Below are positions 26,826-36,624 of a stretch of 64,000 nt of DNA, piece after piece. This DNA is from Paenibacillus sp. FSL H8-0079. GTDB taxonomy: Bacteria; Bacillota; Bacilli; Paenibacillales; Paenibacillaceae. Within the stretch, counting starts at the first letter, position 1; every line of letters begins with the position of its first letter. The stretch is taken from assembly GCF_037991315.1 (NCBI RefSeq), contig NZ_CP150300.1, forward strand, positions 1,364,001-1,428,000, read 5' to 3'. The notes under the pieces are model-generated. The model saw nothing but the letters and a program-made list of their open reading frames with translations, was not told the DNA's origin and ran no database searches. Both the position numbers and the translations under genes were made by a program.

Positions 26826-26948
26826 AGGACAAGCTCCTTTATCGATTAATACCAAGGGTATATTTCTATTCCTCTATATTACAGGGAACGCGCTGTCATG
26901 TCAGCCATCGTTACGGAATTCATTGTACTTTATGTTAACTCGGTATGG

Positions 26949-27264
26949 TTGACAATTTCTTGTAAATGAACTAATGTGATCAAAAATGATAACAGCGTTA
27001 TAACGAGGACATGATTGTGTTGGTCAGCTTCAACAGAGAGGGAACAGTGTGGTGCAAGGTTCCTGTGGCTGCTTCGTAATTCCTACCTCGCGAGCTGCGG
27101 AAGAGAATACCCGTCCAGGGTTGCAACCTCCGCCGGAAGGGCCCGTTATGCCCTGTAGGACTGCATGTCACAGATCGCATAGATTGCGAGCGAACGATAT
27201 AAATTGCAGTTAAACAAGGGTGGTACCACGACACATTCGTCCCTTGACGGATGTGTCTTTTTGC
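26949..27264 (+). promoter_or_regulatory. T-box riboswitch of proS, with promoter and terminator
   Basis: TTGACA (26949-26954) and a weak -10 17 nt later start a ~300-nt leader. Stem I covers ~26990-27100 and carries a CCT specifier (proline) in ATTCCTACC near 27085. The T-box AAGGGTGGTACCACG is at 27217-27231. The terminator GACACAT...ATGTGTC with five T lies at 27231-27263. Uncharged tRNA(Pro) pairing to both specifier and T-box would allow read-through into proS. Confidence 0.88.
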
Positions 27265-27313
27265 TGTTTATACTCAAGATCATAAATATGAGGAAGATTA
27301 GGAGTGTGTTCAG

Positions 27314-29098
27314 ATGCGTCAAAGTGAAATGCTTGTTCCAACATTACGTGAAGCGCCAGCGGAGGCAGATGCAGCGGGACATCGCTGGTTACTACGTTCC
27401 GGTATGATTCGCCAACTGGCGGCGGGGATCTACAGTTACCTGCCCCTCGGACGGCGCATATTGTTGAACGTTGAACGGATCGTTCGTGAAGAGATGGATC
27501 GTGCCGGATGTCAGGAAGTGTTGCTACCGATTATGCAGCCTGCTGAGCTGTGGGAAGAATCCGGAAGATACACACAGTATGGTCCTGAATTGATGCGTCT
27601 GAAGGATCGTCATGCACGGGAATTTGCTCTTGGACCAACACATGAGGAAGTCGTAACTGCGTTAGCGCGGGACGAGGTGAGTTCGTACCGTAAGCTGCCA
27701 TTCACCCTATATCAGATTGGAACCAAGTTCCGGGACGAGCGCCGTCCTCGATTTGGATTGCTGCGCGGTCGTGAGTTCATCATGAAGGATGCGTACTCTT
27801 TTGCTTCGGATTGGGAAGAGCTCGATCGTACGTATCAGGCGATGAACACAGCGTATAGCCGCATTCTGGAACGTTGTGGTCTCGACTATATCCGTGTTGA
27901 GGCGGACGCGGGAACGATTGGCGGTCAAGGGGAAACGCATGAGTTCATGGCTCTTGCTGACGTGGGTGAGGACACGATTGTAACCTGCAAACATTGTGGA
28001 TATGCTGCAAATCTGGAGAAAGCTGATTATCAGACTTCCGTAGATATTGGGAAAAAAGAAGGAAGCTCTGAAGTTTCGGCTGTTTCTGTGAACGCAGACT
28101 CTGCGTTTCAACTGGAAGAGCAACCAGGAGTGGAAAGCGTAGTACGAATTTCGACACCTGGTGTTCGTACGATTGCAGAGTTAAGTTCCTTTGTGGGCGA
28201 AGGTGCTGAACATATGATCAAAACGTTGCTTTATGTGGCAGATGGTGAGCTCATCGCTGCCCTTGTACGTGGAGATCATGAACTGAATGACATCGCATTG
28301 AAGCAGGTGTTGGGTGCAAAGGAACTGATCCTTGCAGACGATGCAGCCATTGCGGCACATCCGAGTCTGAAGGTAGGTTTTCTGGGTCCGATTGGACTGA
28401 ATCTGCCGATGGTGGTGGACGCTGACGTGGCAGGGATGAAGAGCGCAATTACAGGAGCCAATGAAGTGGATATGCATGTTTCTGGCGTACGCCCAGGCAT
28501 TGATTTTGCATTGGAGCGAGTAGAGCGCATTCGTTTTGCTGCCGAAGGGGATGCTTGCCCAACGTGTGCATCGCCGCTTGTGTTTACCAAAGGTATTGAG
28601 GTTGGACATATTTTCAAATTGGGAACGAAATACAGTGATGCCATGGGTGCTTCATTCCTGGATCGCAATGGTCGCCAGTGCGCGCCGGTCATGGGATGTT
28701 ACGGAATTGGCGTATCCCGCCTGATGGCCGCGATAGCTGAACAATATGCAGGAGATGAAGGCATTCGCTGGCCGGCCGCTGTTGCGCCATATGATGTGCA
28801 TCTGATTACAGTGAGCTGGAAGGATGAGCAGCAACGTCAGCTTACCCTCGAACTGGAACAACAATTAGTCGATGGCGGTTACACTGTACTGGTCGATGAC
28901 CGGGATGAACGTCCGGGTGTGAAATTCAAGGATGCCGAGCTAATCGGATTGCCTGTGCAGATCGTCATTGGCAGAGGTGCAGCTGAAGGACAGGTTGAAT
29001 TGGGATCACACGCGCTTGCGGCATTGGGTGAATTGAAACGAATCGGGTTGACTGCACAGGAGGCTGTGCTTTATGTGAAGGAACAGCTTACTTCCTAG
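27314..29098 (+). CDS. proS: Prolyl-tRNA synthetase (bacterial type with insertion editing domain)
   Basis: 594 residues. The class II core motifs are present (REEMDRAGCQEVLLPIMQPAE, FRDERRPRFGLLRGREFIMK in parts), a YbaK-like insertion domain sits at ~230-400 (VGEGAEHMIKTLLYVADGE), and the anticodon-binding domain is C-terminal (VLVDDRDERPGVKFKDAEL). AGGAGTG is 7 nt before the ATG. It charges tRNA(Pro) and edits Ala-tRNA(Pro). It is controlled by the T-box directly upstream. Confidence 0.97.
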   Translation: MRQSEMLVPTLREAPAEADAAGHRWLLRSGMIRQLAAGIYSYLPLGRRILLNVERIVREEMDRAGCQEVLLPIMQPAELWEESGRYTQYGPELMRLKDRHAREFALGPTHEEVVTALARDEVSSYRKLPFTLYQIGTKFRDERRPRFGLLRGREFIMKDAYSFASDWEELDRTYQAMNTAYSRILERCGLDYIRVEADAGTIGGQGETHEFMALADVGEDTIVTCKHCGYAANLEKADYQTSVDIGKKEGSSEVSAVSVNADSAFQLEEQPGVESVVRISTPGVRTIAELSSFVGEGAEHMIKTLLYVADGELIAALVRGDHELNDIALKQVLGAKELILADDAAIAAHPSLKVGFLGPIGLNLPMVVDADVAGMKSAITGANEVDMHVSGVRPGIDFALERVERIRFAAEGDACPTCASPLVFTKGIEVGHIFKLGTKYSDAMGASFLDRNGRQCAPVMGCYGIGVSRLMAAIAEQYAGDEGIRWPAAVAPYDVHLITVSWKDEQQRQLTLELEQQLVDGGYTVLVDDRDERPGVKFKDAELIGLPVQIVIGRGAAEGQVELGSHALAALGELKRIGLTAQEAVLYVKEQLTS

Positions 29099-29571
29099 AT
29101 TTAGAGATTCGCTAATTGTATGAGTTCATATAATAGTACCGAATATGATGCGGTAGCTGATTTTGATTGCTGAAATTCCAATGAGAGCATGAAAAAGAGG
29201 GCTATAGGCATACAAATGGGTAGGATTTTATGAGTAAAATCATACGAAATAACTAAATTTGGATAGTTGTATTCAGTATACAAATGATTTTAAAATTAAG
29301 GGTATGTGGATGATCGTACTCGGGCAGATTTATGTGCAAGTATGCAATTTTGAGAAGACAGAGATGTCGAAATTAAATGTACAATAACCGCATGAACACG
29401 GTGATTCCAGAGAATTTTATATAGTTCGTTGTCGAAGGCGCGTGATAAAGTTGGTCCATGAAGCCCTCACTGGGATTTATTTTTTTCTCAGATGATTGCC
29501 AAGATCAGCAGGATATGTCCACATGGAATATTCATGTACCTGATGTGGATTGCCGTGTAAGAATAACATAC
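29099..29571. other. Gene-less stretch after proS
   Basis: About 470 bp of AT-rich sequence with short minus-strand frames that lack ribosome sites or recognisable domains. I see no terminator directly after proS and no RNA family. Confidence 0.45.
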
Positions 29572-29620
29572 AAAAGGGTGTCCCCTTAACCAGTAATCTG
29601 GCCTGAGGGACACCCTTTTT
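29572..29620. terminator. Strong bidirectional terminator
   Basis: AAAAGGGTGTCCC and GGGACACCCTTTTT form a 13-bp perfect stem around a 22-nt loop. It ends the minus-strand 5'-nucleotidase message and also stops plus-strand read-through from proS. Confidence 0.85.
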
Positions 29621-29664
29621 GTTATGACAAGATGGATCCATTATGCTGCTGCTCTGTATTGAAC

Positions 29665-31464
29665 TTAAGAAGCTGCAGGCAATTTCAGTTGTTGACCTGG
29701 ATAAATCCAGTGTGGATTTTTGATATTGTTCAGCTTTTGCAATGCCTGCCAAGTTGTGCCGTATTGTTTGGAGATGGAGTACAGGGAATCTCCGGATTTC
29801 ACAACATGCAGTTTGGCTGGAGCTGGTTTGCTTGATGTTGGTTTAACTGGTTTTTCCGGTTTTGGTGTTTCTGGTTTTGGCGTAGTTGGAGCTGGTGTTT
29901 CGGTTGCAGGAGTTTCCGGCTCTACTGCAGGTTTCTTCGCTTCACTGATCCGACCATCTGTTTTGATGTCTACAGCGCCAAGCTTTTGCATGTAGTTGAT
30001 CAACGCTTCATCCAATGCGCCGTACATACCTGTTGTAGCATATTTGGTGAACATGGTGTATTCGTCACCGCCAACAGCAGTGAAATCATTGGTTGCCAGC
30101 GTGTATGTTGCTTCCGGATCAAGGGCTTTATCGCCAACGATTACGGAATGTACACGGCTACCTTCAGCAGCGGAAGTATCGATTTTGAACTTGATTCCAG
30201 ATACTTGCGGGAATCCACCGCTTGGTTCCGGATAGGAAGCTACACCGACTTCAAGGGCTGCCAGAATATCGGACCCTTTCACTTCAAGCGTTACAACTTG
30301 GTTACCAAAAGGAAGCACTGTGATGATATCACCTTTGGTTACGATACCTTTTTCAATGGAAGCACGGATACCACCACCGTTAGTCAGTGCGATATCTGCG
30401 TTGCTGATATCACGAATTGCATCTGCAAGCAGGTCACCCAGGTTGGTTTCACCTGCACGTACCTGTTCACGTTTACCATCCAGCAGAATAGCTGTGTTGG
30501 CTACTTCTTCTTTCAAGATAGGCTCTTGTTCTTTTTGAATGGAGTTCACGAGAGTCGCAACTTTCTCATTCGGTTTGATGTCTTTTGCTTCAGTTTCATC
30601 AATCAATGTTGCTTGTTTCTTCGTTACTTTACCACCATCTACCCACAGATCGATGACACCTACATAGTTGGTGTATTCTCCTGCACTTGCGATCAATGTT
30701 CCGTTATCGGATACAAGGCCATCTTGCAGTATTGTGTGACTGTGCCCATCGATGAATACGTCGATGCCAGGAACTTCTTTAACGACTTTAAAGCTAGTAT
30801 CGGTGCTGGACGCGTCTTGTCCAAGGTGTCCCAGAACAACAACAACATCTACTTTGCTGCGGATTTCGTTCACCAGAACTTTAGCTTCCGCAGATGGATC
30901 TGTAATATCAAGACCTTCTACGTTTTTCGGATTCGTTTTGTACAACGTTTCCGGTGTAGTCAAAGCGATGATACCAATCTTCACGCCATCGACTTCCTTA
31001 ATGAGATAAGGATCGAAGAGACGTGTTCCGTCTTTTTTCTTCACGTTGGCACTCAGCATTGGGAAGTTCATCATGTCTGCCAGTTCGATCAGGCGATCCG
31101 AACCATAGTTGAATTCGTGGTTACCCGGTACGATGGCTTGGTATCCCATTTCATTCATGACTTTCACGATGCTCTCACCATTCACAAGAGTGGCAAATGT
31201 TGTACCATGCACAGCATCTCCAGCATCGAGCAAGAGCGTGTTCGGGTTTTCGCTACGATATTTGTCAGCGATTCCAGCTACTTTGGCAAAACCCATAGCA
31301 GGTGAAGATTCAACTGCACGGGCATGCGTATCATTCGTATGTAGAATGGTAATGTGTTTGCCTGTGCCCGGAGTGGTGTCCGTTGCAGCCGCGGCAATAC
31401 CTACACTGCCAAACAGCAAACAGACCGTTAGCAGAAGTGAAACATAATTTTTCCAGATTTTCAT
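29665..31464 (-). CDS. Secreted 5'-nucleotidase / metallophosphoesterase with LysM anchor
   Basis: 599 residues. A signal peptide (~1-26) precedes a metallophosphoesterase domain with HTNDTHA (D45, H47), [26 protein letters not shown] and DGHSHT, the full two-metal set. The 5'-nucleotidase C-terminal domain follows ([23 protein letters not shown]). A Pro/Thr/Lys linker leads to one LysM motif at the C-terminus ([15 protein letters not shown]), which binds peptidoglycan. It should release phosphate or nucleosides from extracellular nucleotides at the wall. The ATG at 31464 is preferred over an unsupported start at 31518. Confidence 0.92.
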   Translation of the reverse strand: MKIWKNYVSLLLTVCLLFGSVGIAAAATDTTPGTGKHITILHTNDTHARAVESSPAMGFAKVAGIADKYRSENPNTLLLDAGDAVHGTTFATLVNGESIVKVMNEMGYQAIVPGNHEFNYGSDRLIELADMMNFPMLSANVKKKDGTRLFDPYLIKEVDGVKIGIIALTTPETLYKTNPKNVEGLDITDPSAEAKVLVNEIRSKVDVVVVLGHLGQDASSTDTSFKVVKEVPGIDVFIDGHSHTILQDGLVSDNGTLIASAGEYTNYVGVIDLWVDGGKVTKKQATLIDETEAKDIKPNEKVATLVNSIQKEQEPILKEEVANTAILLDGKREQVRAGETNLGDLLADAIRDISNADIALTNGGGIRASIEKGIVTKGDIITVLPFGNQVVTLEVKGSDILAALEVGVASYPEPSGGFPQVSGIKFKIDTSAAEGSRVHSVIVGDKALDPEATYTLATNDFTAVGGDEYTMFTKYATTGMYGALDEALINYMQKLGAVDIKTDGRISEAKKPAVEPETPATETPAPTTPKPETPKPEKPVKPTSSKPAPAKLHVVKSGDSLYSISKQYGTTWQALQKLNNIKNPHWIYPGQQLKLPAAS

Positions 31465-31645
31465 ATGAATCCGAAACCTCCCAAAATAATAATCTACTTG
31501 AGCGTTTACACAGCTCAAATAGTATTTTAACAGACTATTATTAGGAAATCTCGCGATTTACGTAAAAATAAGTAACCTGAAAGTGACATGTGATTCTGCT
31601 AATGGAAAATAGAGAAAAAATAATCCTGCGAAAGAACATATGTTC

Positions 31646-32062
31646 TTAAATGGTGTAAAAAAAATGCTGCGCTTCACGCGGCAGTCCGGTACGTAAACAG
31701 AATTTCTCCAGAGATTCATCCGGTTCAGGCATCACTCCGGACGTTAACAACTGAATGGCAAAACGATTGGCCTGTCTTTCCAGCTTGCCTGGTGCAAAAT
31801 AGGAGTGCTCCTCCAGAAAGAAACGATTGATTCCTTTGTGAAGCCGATCATGGCCAAGCTCATGGGCGCACACGAACCGCTGCCATTCCGGCGGCAAATC
31901 ATTGTGTATGACGATAAACCTGCGCCGGAGCTTGCGAAAGTACAGCCCTTTGGTGGATTTCCCCAAATTGGTGAAACGAATCTGTATTCCAACCGCGCGG
32001 GCAATGCTGAACGGGCAGTTGGTCCGGTGTTTTCGAATCAGCTTTGTTACGATGTCATCCAT
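31646..32062 (-). CDS. ImmA/IrrE-type metallopeptidase (phage switch)
   Basis: 138 residues. The zinc motif HELGH is at 67-71, with the third ligand expected in ERQANRFAIQLL. Such ImmA/XkdA-like enzymes cut a neighbouring XRE repressor to induce a mobile element or prophage. The gene follows the XRE repressor gene by 42 bp on the same strand, the standard arrangement. It and the ArpU-like gene are the only phage-type regulators in the window, so it is the best candidate for induction of the tail modules 10 kb away. That link is inferred. Confidence 0.88.
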   Translation of the reverse strand: MDDIVTKLIRKHRTNCPFSIARAVGIQIRFTNLGKSTKGLYFRKLRRRFIVIHNDLPPEWQRFVCAHELGHDRLHKGINRFFLEEHSYFAPGKLERQANRFAIQLLTSGVMPEPDESLEKFCLRTGLPREAQHFFYTI

Positions 32063-32104
32063 ATGATCTCACCTGCTGCCTCATTAAATTCAGTTCGTCA
32101 TGCC

Positions 32105-32545
32105 TCATGGGCGCTTGTCCGATTTATCTGTCTTCTTGCGTTTGTTCATCTGTTTGGCTTCCCAGAACAGACCTGTCAACACATCCTTGATTCGTTTCTT
32201 GTCATCTTCATCGAGTGGAATGCCGTCAAACATCAGATCATCATCGTCCTCCAGCATCTTTTTGAAATCACGACGGTCTTTGTATGTAGCCCATTCCGGT
32301 ACGTCCTGAAGTTCAGTGGAACTCCCTGGTTCAATATAGCCGGCTTGCTTCATCATCTCTGTATAGGGAACCGAGAGTGCATCTGCAATCTTGCGAATGG
32401 TTGCAGGTTTGGGCACACCCCGTACCCCATTCTCAATGCGTGAAATCTGTGAGTTGCTTATTCCGGCTGCTTCGGCGAGCTGATTGATGCTGTATCCTTG
32501 TTGCTCGCGCAGTTGTTTCATATAAGGACCAAAAGCGTGCTCCAC
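32105..32545 (-). CDS. XRE-family repressor (cI/Xre-like)
   Basis: 146 residues. An N-terminal HTH (MKQLREQQGYSINQLAEAAG, then ISNSQISRIENGVRG) is followed by an acidic linker and a C-terminal helical region with ELQDVPEWATYKDRRDFKKM (the DVPEWAT patch is common in repressors paired with ImmA). The GTG at 32545 has AAGGAG 12 nt upstream, a long gap. It lies head-to-head with the ArpU-like activator gene across an 880-bp control region, as expected of a lysogeny-type switch. Confidence 0.87.
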   Translation of the reverse strand: MEHAFGPYMKQLREQQGYSINQLAEAAGISNSQISRIENGVRGVPKPATIRKIADALSVPYTEMMKQAGYIEPGSSTELQDVPEWATYKDRRDFKKMLEDDDDLMFDGIPLDEDDKKRIKDVLTGLFWEAKQMNKRKKTDKSDKRP

Positions 32546-32614
32546 AATTTATGCCAACTCCTTCGATTCGTACAAGTGCTTGAAATTATAAATTAAGAGA
32601 GCTCGTGCTGCACA

Positions 32615-32738
32615 GATCACTTCGATGACAGAACAACCTTCCGATCGCTGTTATCCCCGAATTTCCTGAATGTATATCTTCATAGGTAGAATTTCGGGGA
32701 TAAAGGCGAACGCTTCGCTTCTTCAGGTTCTTTCTGTC
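32615..32738 (+). repeat. Inverted repeat, left copy (control region)
   Basis: The left copy shares long blocks with the reverse complement of 33223-33373, including GATGACAGAACAACCTTCCG, then TGTTATCCCC, GGGGATAAAGGCGAA and TTCAGGTT. Inside, TTATCCCCGAA (32651-32661) pairs with TTCGGGGATAA (32693-32703). Confidence 0.75.
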
Positions 32739-33222
32739 CTCTCCGTTAACGTGCATATTTAATCCAAATCTTAACTTATAAAATCAAAGGACTTATACGG
32801 AAGTTCATTAATTAAACAGTACTATAACGTATATATACCATTAGGTAAAGAGATATGAAACAATTATGCCAAAAGGCATAGGAAATGAGAGCGAAGGTTT
32901 TATTTTATCGTCAAAATGAACCAAAATGGAGGTTTACTCCGATCTCCAGAAAGTGGTATCCTCAAATAGAAATACGAACAGTATGCGAACAAAATGTAAA
33001 CTTGATACAGCTTAGAGTTTGGGGAATTAACCTATGAACAATGGAATTCCCCGGATTATAGCGGTTTGGAGTGATTCCAAAAGGCAACAGGGGAAATATG
33101 AAGAAATGTCGTTATTTTTTTAGAAAACTGGACAACTCTATGATTAAGAGCATTTTGCTATCGTGCAAAGAACGATGGCAAAACAATATGATGTGAACGA
33201 TATAGTTACACGAAAACGTAGA

Positions 33223-33373
33223 GGGCAGAAATAACCTGAATAAGCGAAGCTAAAAACTTTCTGAAAGAAAGCTGCATCCGAAGAATACGCTTCGCCTTTA
33301 TCCCCAGATGAAGTGAATCAAAAAATAAGGGGATAACAGTGAGTCGGAAGGTTGTTCTGTCATCGGAGTGATC
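33223..33373 (-). repeat. Inverted repeat, right copy (control region)
   Basis: Reverse orientation of the left copy, with an extra ~35 nt between GGGGATAAAGGC and the TTCAGGTT block. It keeps the inner TTATCCCC...GGGGATAA pairing. It ends 55 bp before the ArpU-like start codon. Confidence 0.75.
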
Positions 33374-33428
33374 AAGCGAAACTATTAGAAATTTATTTTA
33401 TAAAGAATACTAAAGGAGGAAGATAAAT

Positions 33429-33911
33429 ATGGAATTGATGCTGCCCGAATTGGACCGACGTAAAACGCAAACAGCTGTTGAGGCTGCGCTGGAAAAATAC
33501 CGCATTTATAAGACCATTGCATTTGAAGAACGAGAGGTTATGGTGACGGCAAGTTATGCCGAGCGTTTCCACGGTGCAACCAATGTGACAGGGGATTCCA
33601 CGGCCAGAACGGCGATCTATAATGTGGACGTGCAGCGCGCGCGTCAGGCATACTGCGATACGATTGATTTTGTTGTGTCCCGGTTGAGTGAGAAAGAACG
33701 TGTACTCGTATGTGAACGGTACTTGAAAGACGATGATGTGTTCGACTATAAAGTGTATAACCATGTGTTTGATCCGCCTGTCAGCAAGGATACGTATACG
33801 AAGATTCGTACGCGTGCTTTCTACAAAATGGCGCTAGCTCTGTCGGACCGCGGACTGATTAATATGGAGCCTTTGTCCGTGTCCCGTAAAGAGAGGCAGA
33901 AGCTGGGCTAA
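33429..33911 (+). CDS. ArpU-family phage late-gene regulator
   Basis: 160 residues. The layout fits ArpU/RinA-like late activators: an N-terminal conserved ELMLPELDRRKTQTAVEAAL, a middle AIYNVDVQRARQAYCDTIDF, then a sigma-like C-terminal half with LSEKERVLVCERYLKDDD and a putative DNA-recognition helix near TYTKIRTRAFYKMALAL. Such proteins switch on morphogenesis and lysis genes of phages in Firmicutes. AAAGGAGGAAG lies 6 nt before the ATG. It is divergent from the XRE repressor gene. Its natural target here would be the tail modules starting at 42.4 kb. Confidence 0.78.
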   Translation: MELMLPELDRRKTQTAVEAALEKYRIYKTIAFEEREVMVTASYAERFHGATNVTGDSTARTAIYNVDVQRARQAYCDTIDFVVSRLSEKERVLVCERYLKDDDVFDYKVYNHVFDPPVSKDTYTKIRTRAFYKMALALSDRGLINMEPLSVSRKERQKLG

Positions 33912-34011
33912 GCGAAACGAGTAAGAAGTTGATCCTTTAATATCCAAGGTGGATTGGTTACAATAGTTGAACAAACCACAGTTGGCATCAGTCAAAGGAG
34001 AGAAGTCTGTC

Positions 34012-35679
34012 ATGTCGGAAGAACTCGGAATGCAGGAAATGGTCACGCTGAAGACCATCGCGGAAACGCTCAATACGTCCAATGATCTGAGTCTAATGCT
34101 TGATACGGTGGTCGGCAAATTACTGGAGTTGACCGGATTAACTGCCGGCTGGGTGTTTCTCATCAATGAACGCGGAGACTATACCTGTGTTTCGGATTAT
34201 AACCTGCCCCCTGCATTACTGCGGGACGATAAAGAGCCCATGCGAACGGGTACCTGCTGGTGTGTGAACCGCTTCAAGGATGGTCGATTGAATTATGCGG
34301 TCAACATCATTAACTGTAAGCGGTTGGAGGATGCGGTGGAATTCAAATGGGGAGATACCCATGATATTACCCATCATGCGACCGTTCCGCTAAGGTCAGG
34401 TGAGAAGATGCTGGGCCTGCTCAATGTTGCTGCGCCATCTAAGGAACATTTCAGCGACAGCGAACTGGCACTGTTGCAGGCCGTGGCATACCAGATCGGT
34501 AGCGCAATGGAGCGGATGCGATTGTATCGTGCGGAGCAGCGACGAGCTGATCTGTATGCCAAGCTGGGGGAGTTCAGCACGGCTTTGGGTCTCGCAGTCA
34601 ACGAATGCAGCAATTCAGAGGCTCTGTCTGTAAAAGTTGTGCAACTGCTTGGGCAGCATTATGACTGGCCTTTGACAGCAATTATTCAGCAGAAAAATGG
34701 CGTATATACGGTGCAGGCAGCTTATGCAGGTGGCATCGTTCAAGCGTTATCAAGTGCGATTCTATCTTCGGAAGCGGCAAACCACATGAATCGTGTGATC
34801 AATAGTCACAGGGCTGCGTCCCTGTCTGCGATAGAAATGACTGAGATTTTCACGGTGTGCGAGCCGGAGAAAACGATAAATCTCCTTACTTCGGGGATTG
34901 CTGCTCCCCTTCCATACCATGCGCTTGGGGAACCGGGAATTCTGCTGATCGGACTTGGAACATCAGGTCCTGCGCAGGCAGACGCTGAAGTGCTGGAGGC
35001 ATTGGCTGAGCATATTACGGCCTCTTGGGAGAGTCTCAAGCTGGCGGAGAATCGCCGCGAACTGGCACGACTGGAAGAGAGGAATCGGCTGGCTCGCGAT
35101 CTGCATGATTCGGTCAATCAGATTTTATTTTCACTATCGTTAACTGCTAAAGGTGTGGAAAGTATGTTAACCGGCTCCGAACAGTTACACCCGGCAGTAG
35201 AAGCGATGAAGGATATTCGGACCTTGTCTCAGGAGGCTCTTAAGGAAATGCGCGCATTGATTATGCAGCTCCGTCCCGCGGGGCTGGAAGCAGGGCTGCT
35301 CCATGCGCTACAGGAATACGGCACCAGCCAGGGTCTTCAAGTGGTGATGAATCGGACGGGAATGCGGTCTTTACCGCGTAATATAGAAGAAGCAATGTGG
35401 CGAATCGGGCAGGAAGCGCTGAATAATGTACGGAAACACGCTGGTGTTCGTTCTGCTGAGGTCACCCTCAAGTTAAGTGAACATGAAGCGATGCTCACCG
35501 TCACAGACAAGGGAACAGGCGGAGCGAACAGGCGTAAAGCACCGTCTGGAAGTTCACTTGGTCTGTCCATTATGAAGGAACGGGCTGAATCACTTGGAGG
35601 CAGGTTAGAAATAGTTAGTTCTTCCCGAAAGGGAACGACAGTAACGGCAGTCATTCCACTTCCGTTCGAATCTGTATAA
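34012..35679 (+). CDS. Soluble GAF-domain sensor histidine kinase (HisKA_3), possible Fe-S sensor
   Basis: 555 residues with no membrane segment. An N-terminal GAF domain (~20-165) carries four cysteines, C59, C82, C84 and C102 (RTGTCWCVNRF, INCKRLE), a pattern like the iron-sulfur GAF of the AirS/YhcS oxygen-redox kinases. A second GAF-like region follows. The HisKA_3 box LARDLHDSVNQILFSLSL has the phospho-His H365, and HATPase motifs (RIGQEALNNVRKHA, GSSLGLSIMKERAE) end it. The ATG at 34012 has AAAGGAGAG 9 nt upstream. The response regulator starts 17 bp after its stop. The cluster-binding role is inferred. Confidence 0.88.
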   Translation: MSEELGMQEMVTLKTIAETLNTSNDLSLMLDTVVGKLLELTGLTAGWVFLINERGDYTCVSDYNLPPALLRDDKEPMRTGTCWCVNRFKDGRLNYAVNIINCKRLEDAVEFKWGDTHDITHHATVPLRSGEKMLGLLNVAAPSKEHFSDSELALLQAVAYQIGSAMERMRLYRAEQRRADLYAKLGEFSTALGLAVNECSNSEALSVKVVQLLGQHYDWPLTAIIQQKNGVYTVQAAYAGGIVQALSSAILSSEAANHMNRVINSHRAASLSAIEMTEIFTVCEPEKTINLLTSGIAAPLPYHALGEPGILLIGLGTSGPAQADAEVLEALAEHITASWESLKLAENRRELARLEERNRLARDLHDSVNQILFSLSLTAKGVESMLTGSEQLHPAVEAMKDIRTLSQEALKEMRALIMQLRPAGLEAGLLHALQEYGTSQGLQVVMNRTGMRSLPRNIEEAMWRIGQEALNNVRKHAGVRSAEVTLKLSEHEAMLTVTDKGTGGANRRKAPSGSSLGLSIMKERAESLGGRLEIVSSSRKGTTVTAVIPLPFESV

Positions 35680-35696
35680 AGTCAGGGGGAAGAGAG

Positions 35697-36431
35697 ATGC
35701 CGATTACGATTTTGCTCGCAGATGATCATGCGATGGTGAGACGCGGGCTGCACGTTTTTTTGACCACGCAGCAAGATATGAAGGTTGTCGGTGAAGCATC
35801 AAATGGGCAGGAAGCATTGGAGCAGGCGGAAGCGTTAAAACCCGACGTGGTATTAATGGATATGCATATGCCGGTCATGGACGGGATCGAAACAGCCAGA
35901 CGGTTGCGTGCATTAATGCCAGAAACGCGAATCATTGTGCTCACCTCGTTTTCGGATCAGGATCATGTCGTTCCTGCTGTTCGCGCAGGGGTGAAAGGAT
36001 ATCTGCTCAAGGATATAGAACCGGAGGATCTGGCTGTGGCTATTCGTAATGTGCATGCAGGTCAGGTGGAATTGCATCCTGCCGCAGCAGGTCAATTGAT
36101 GCATGTGATGGCTTCATCCGATTGGTCCATAAATGAACAACGACCACAGCATATACCGACAGATCGGTCAGTAGACAATCAACATCAGGAGCCAAAGCAG
36201 AAGGGGAAATCAACTGAAGCGTCTCTTGGCGGACTGGATATGCTCACTCGCCGTGAACAAGAGGTCTTGGGGCTGATTGCTCAAGGGCTGAGTAACAAGG
36301 AAATTGCGGTTCAATTGGTCATCACAGAAAAAACGGTCAAAACACATGTCAGTCACCTGCTGGACAAACTGGGGCTGGCGGATCGGACGCAAGCGGCCCT
36401 TCATGCCGTGAGAAACGGCTGGGTCGTCTGA
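35697..36431 (+). CDS. NarL/LuxR-type response regulator
   Basis: 244 residues. The receiver domain has the acidic pair DD at 9-10, phospho-acceptor D55 (VVLMDMHMPVMDG) and the KD switch lysine in YLLKDIEPED. A ~45-residue polar linker precedes the LuxR HTH (LTRREQEVLGLIAQGLSNKE, then KTVKTHVSHLLDKLGL). GGGGGAAGAG is just before the ATG. It is the partner of the kinase upstream. It may control itself or the FMN reductase gene that follows, although a strong terminator separates them. Confidence 0.93.
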   Translation: MPITILLADDHAMVRRGLHVFLTTQQDMKVVGEASNGQEALEQAEALKPDVVLMDMHMPVMDGIETARRLRALMPETRIIVLTSFSDQDHVVPAVRAGVKGYLLKDIEPEDLAVAIRNVHAGQVELHPAAAGQLMHVMASSDWSINEQRPQHIPTDRSVDNQHQEPKQKGKSTEASLGGLDMLTRREQEVLGLIAQGLSNKEIAVQLVITEKTVKTHVSHLLDKLGLADRTQAALHAVRNGWVV

Positions 36432-36465
36432 CCAATTCCGACATATCCTCATACTTAAGTCGTAT

Positions 36466-36492
36466 AAACTCAACCTAAAGGTTGAGTTTTTT
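36466..36492 (+). terminator. Intrinsic terminator of the two-component operon
   Basis: AAACTCAACC, TAAA loop, GGTTGAGTTTTTT. Short, strong, with a good T-run. Confidence 0.88.
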
Positions 36493-36624
36493 GGTATTTC
36501 AAGTTAAGTCTATCTGCTGACGATTTGGCTGTCGAAGAAAGGTAAGATAAAGATAGCAAAAGTCAGATCGGTTGAAGGAAACGTGAAAGTAAAAACAATA
36601 AAAAAACCAAGGAGAGTGACATGA

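Larger units (their letters stand above)
32546..33428. other. Gene-less control region between repressor and ArpU-like activator
   Basis: 880 bp without a convincing gene. It holds two large inverted repeats (listed separately), an AT-rich core, a perfect GGGGAATT...AATTCCCC inverted repeat (33021-33052), and ATGCCAAAAGGCAT (32867-32880). A 29-codon frame at 33034 overlaps the GGGGAATT palindrome and lacks a good ribosome site. Operators for the repressor probably lie here, but I cannot name them. Confidence 0.5.

Noticed and set aside
29101..29283. Small minus-strand frame after proS
   Set aside because: No ribosome site, no conserved pattern and AT-rich composition like the surrounding spacer.
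29986..31305. 439-codon plus-strand frame opposite the 5'-nucleotidase gene
   Set aside because: It lies wholly antisense to a clear enzyme gene, with a Cys/Phe-rich composition typical of a shadow frame and no recognisable domain.
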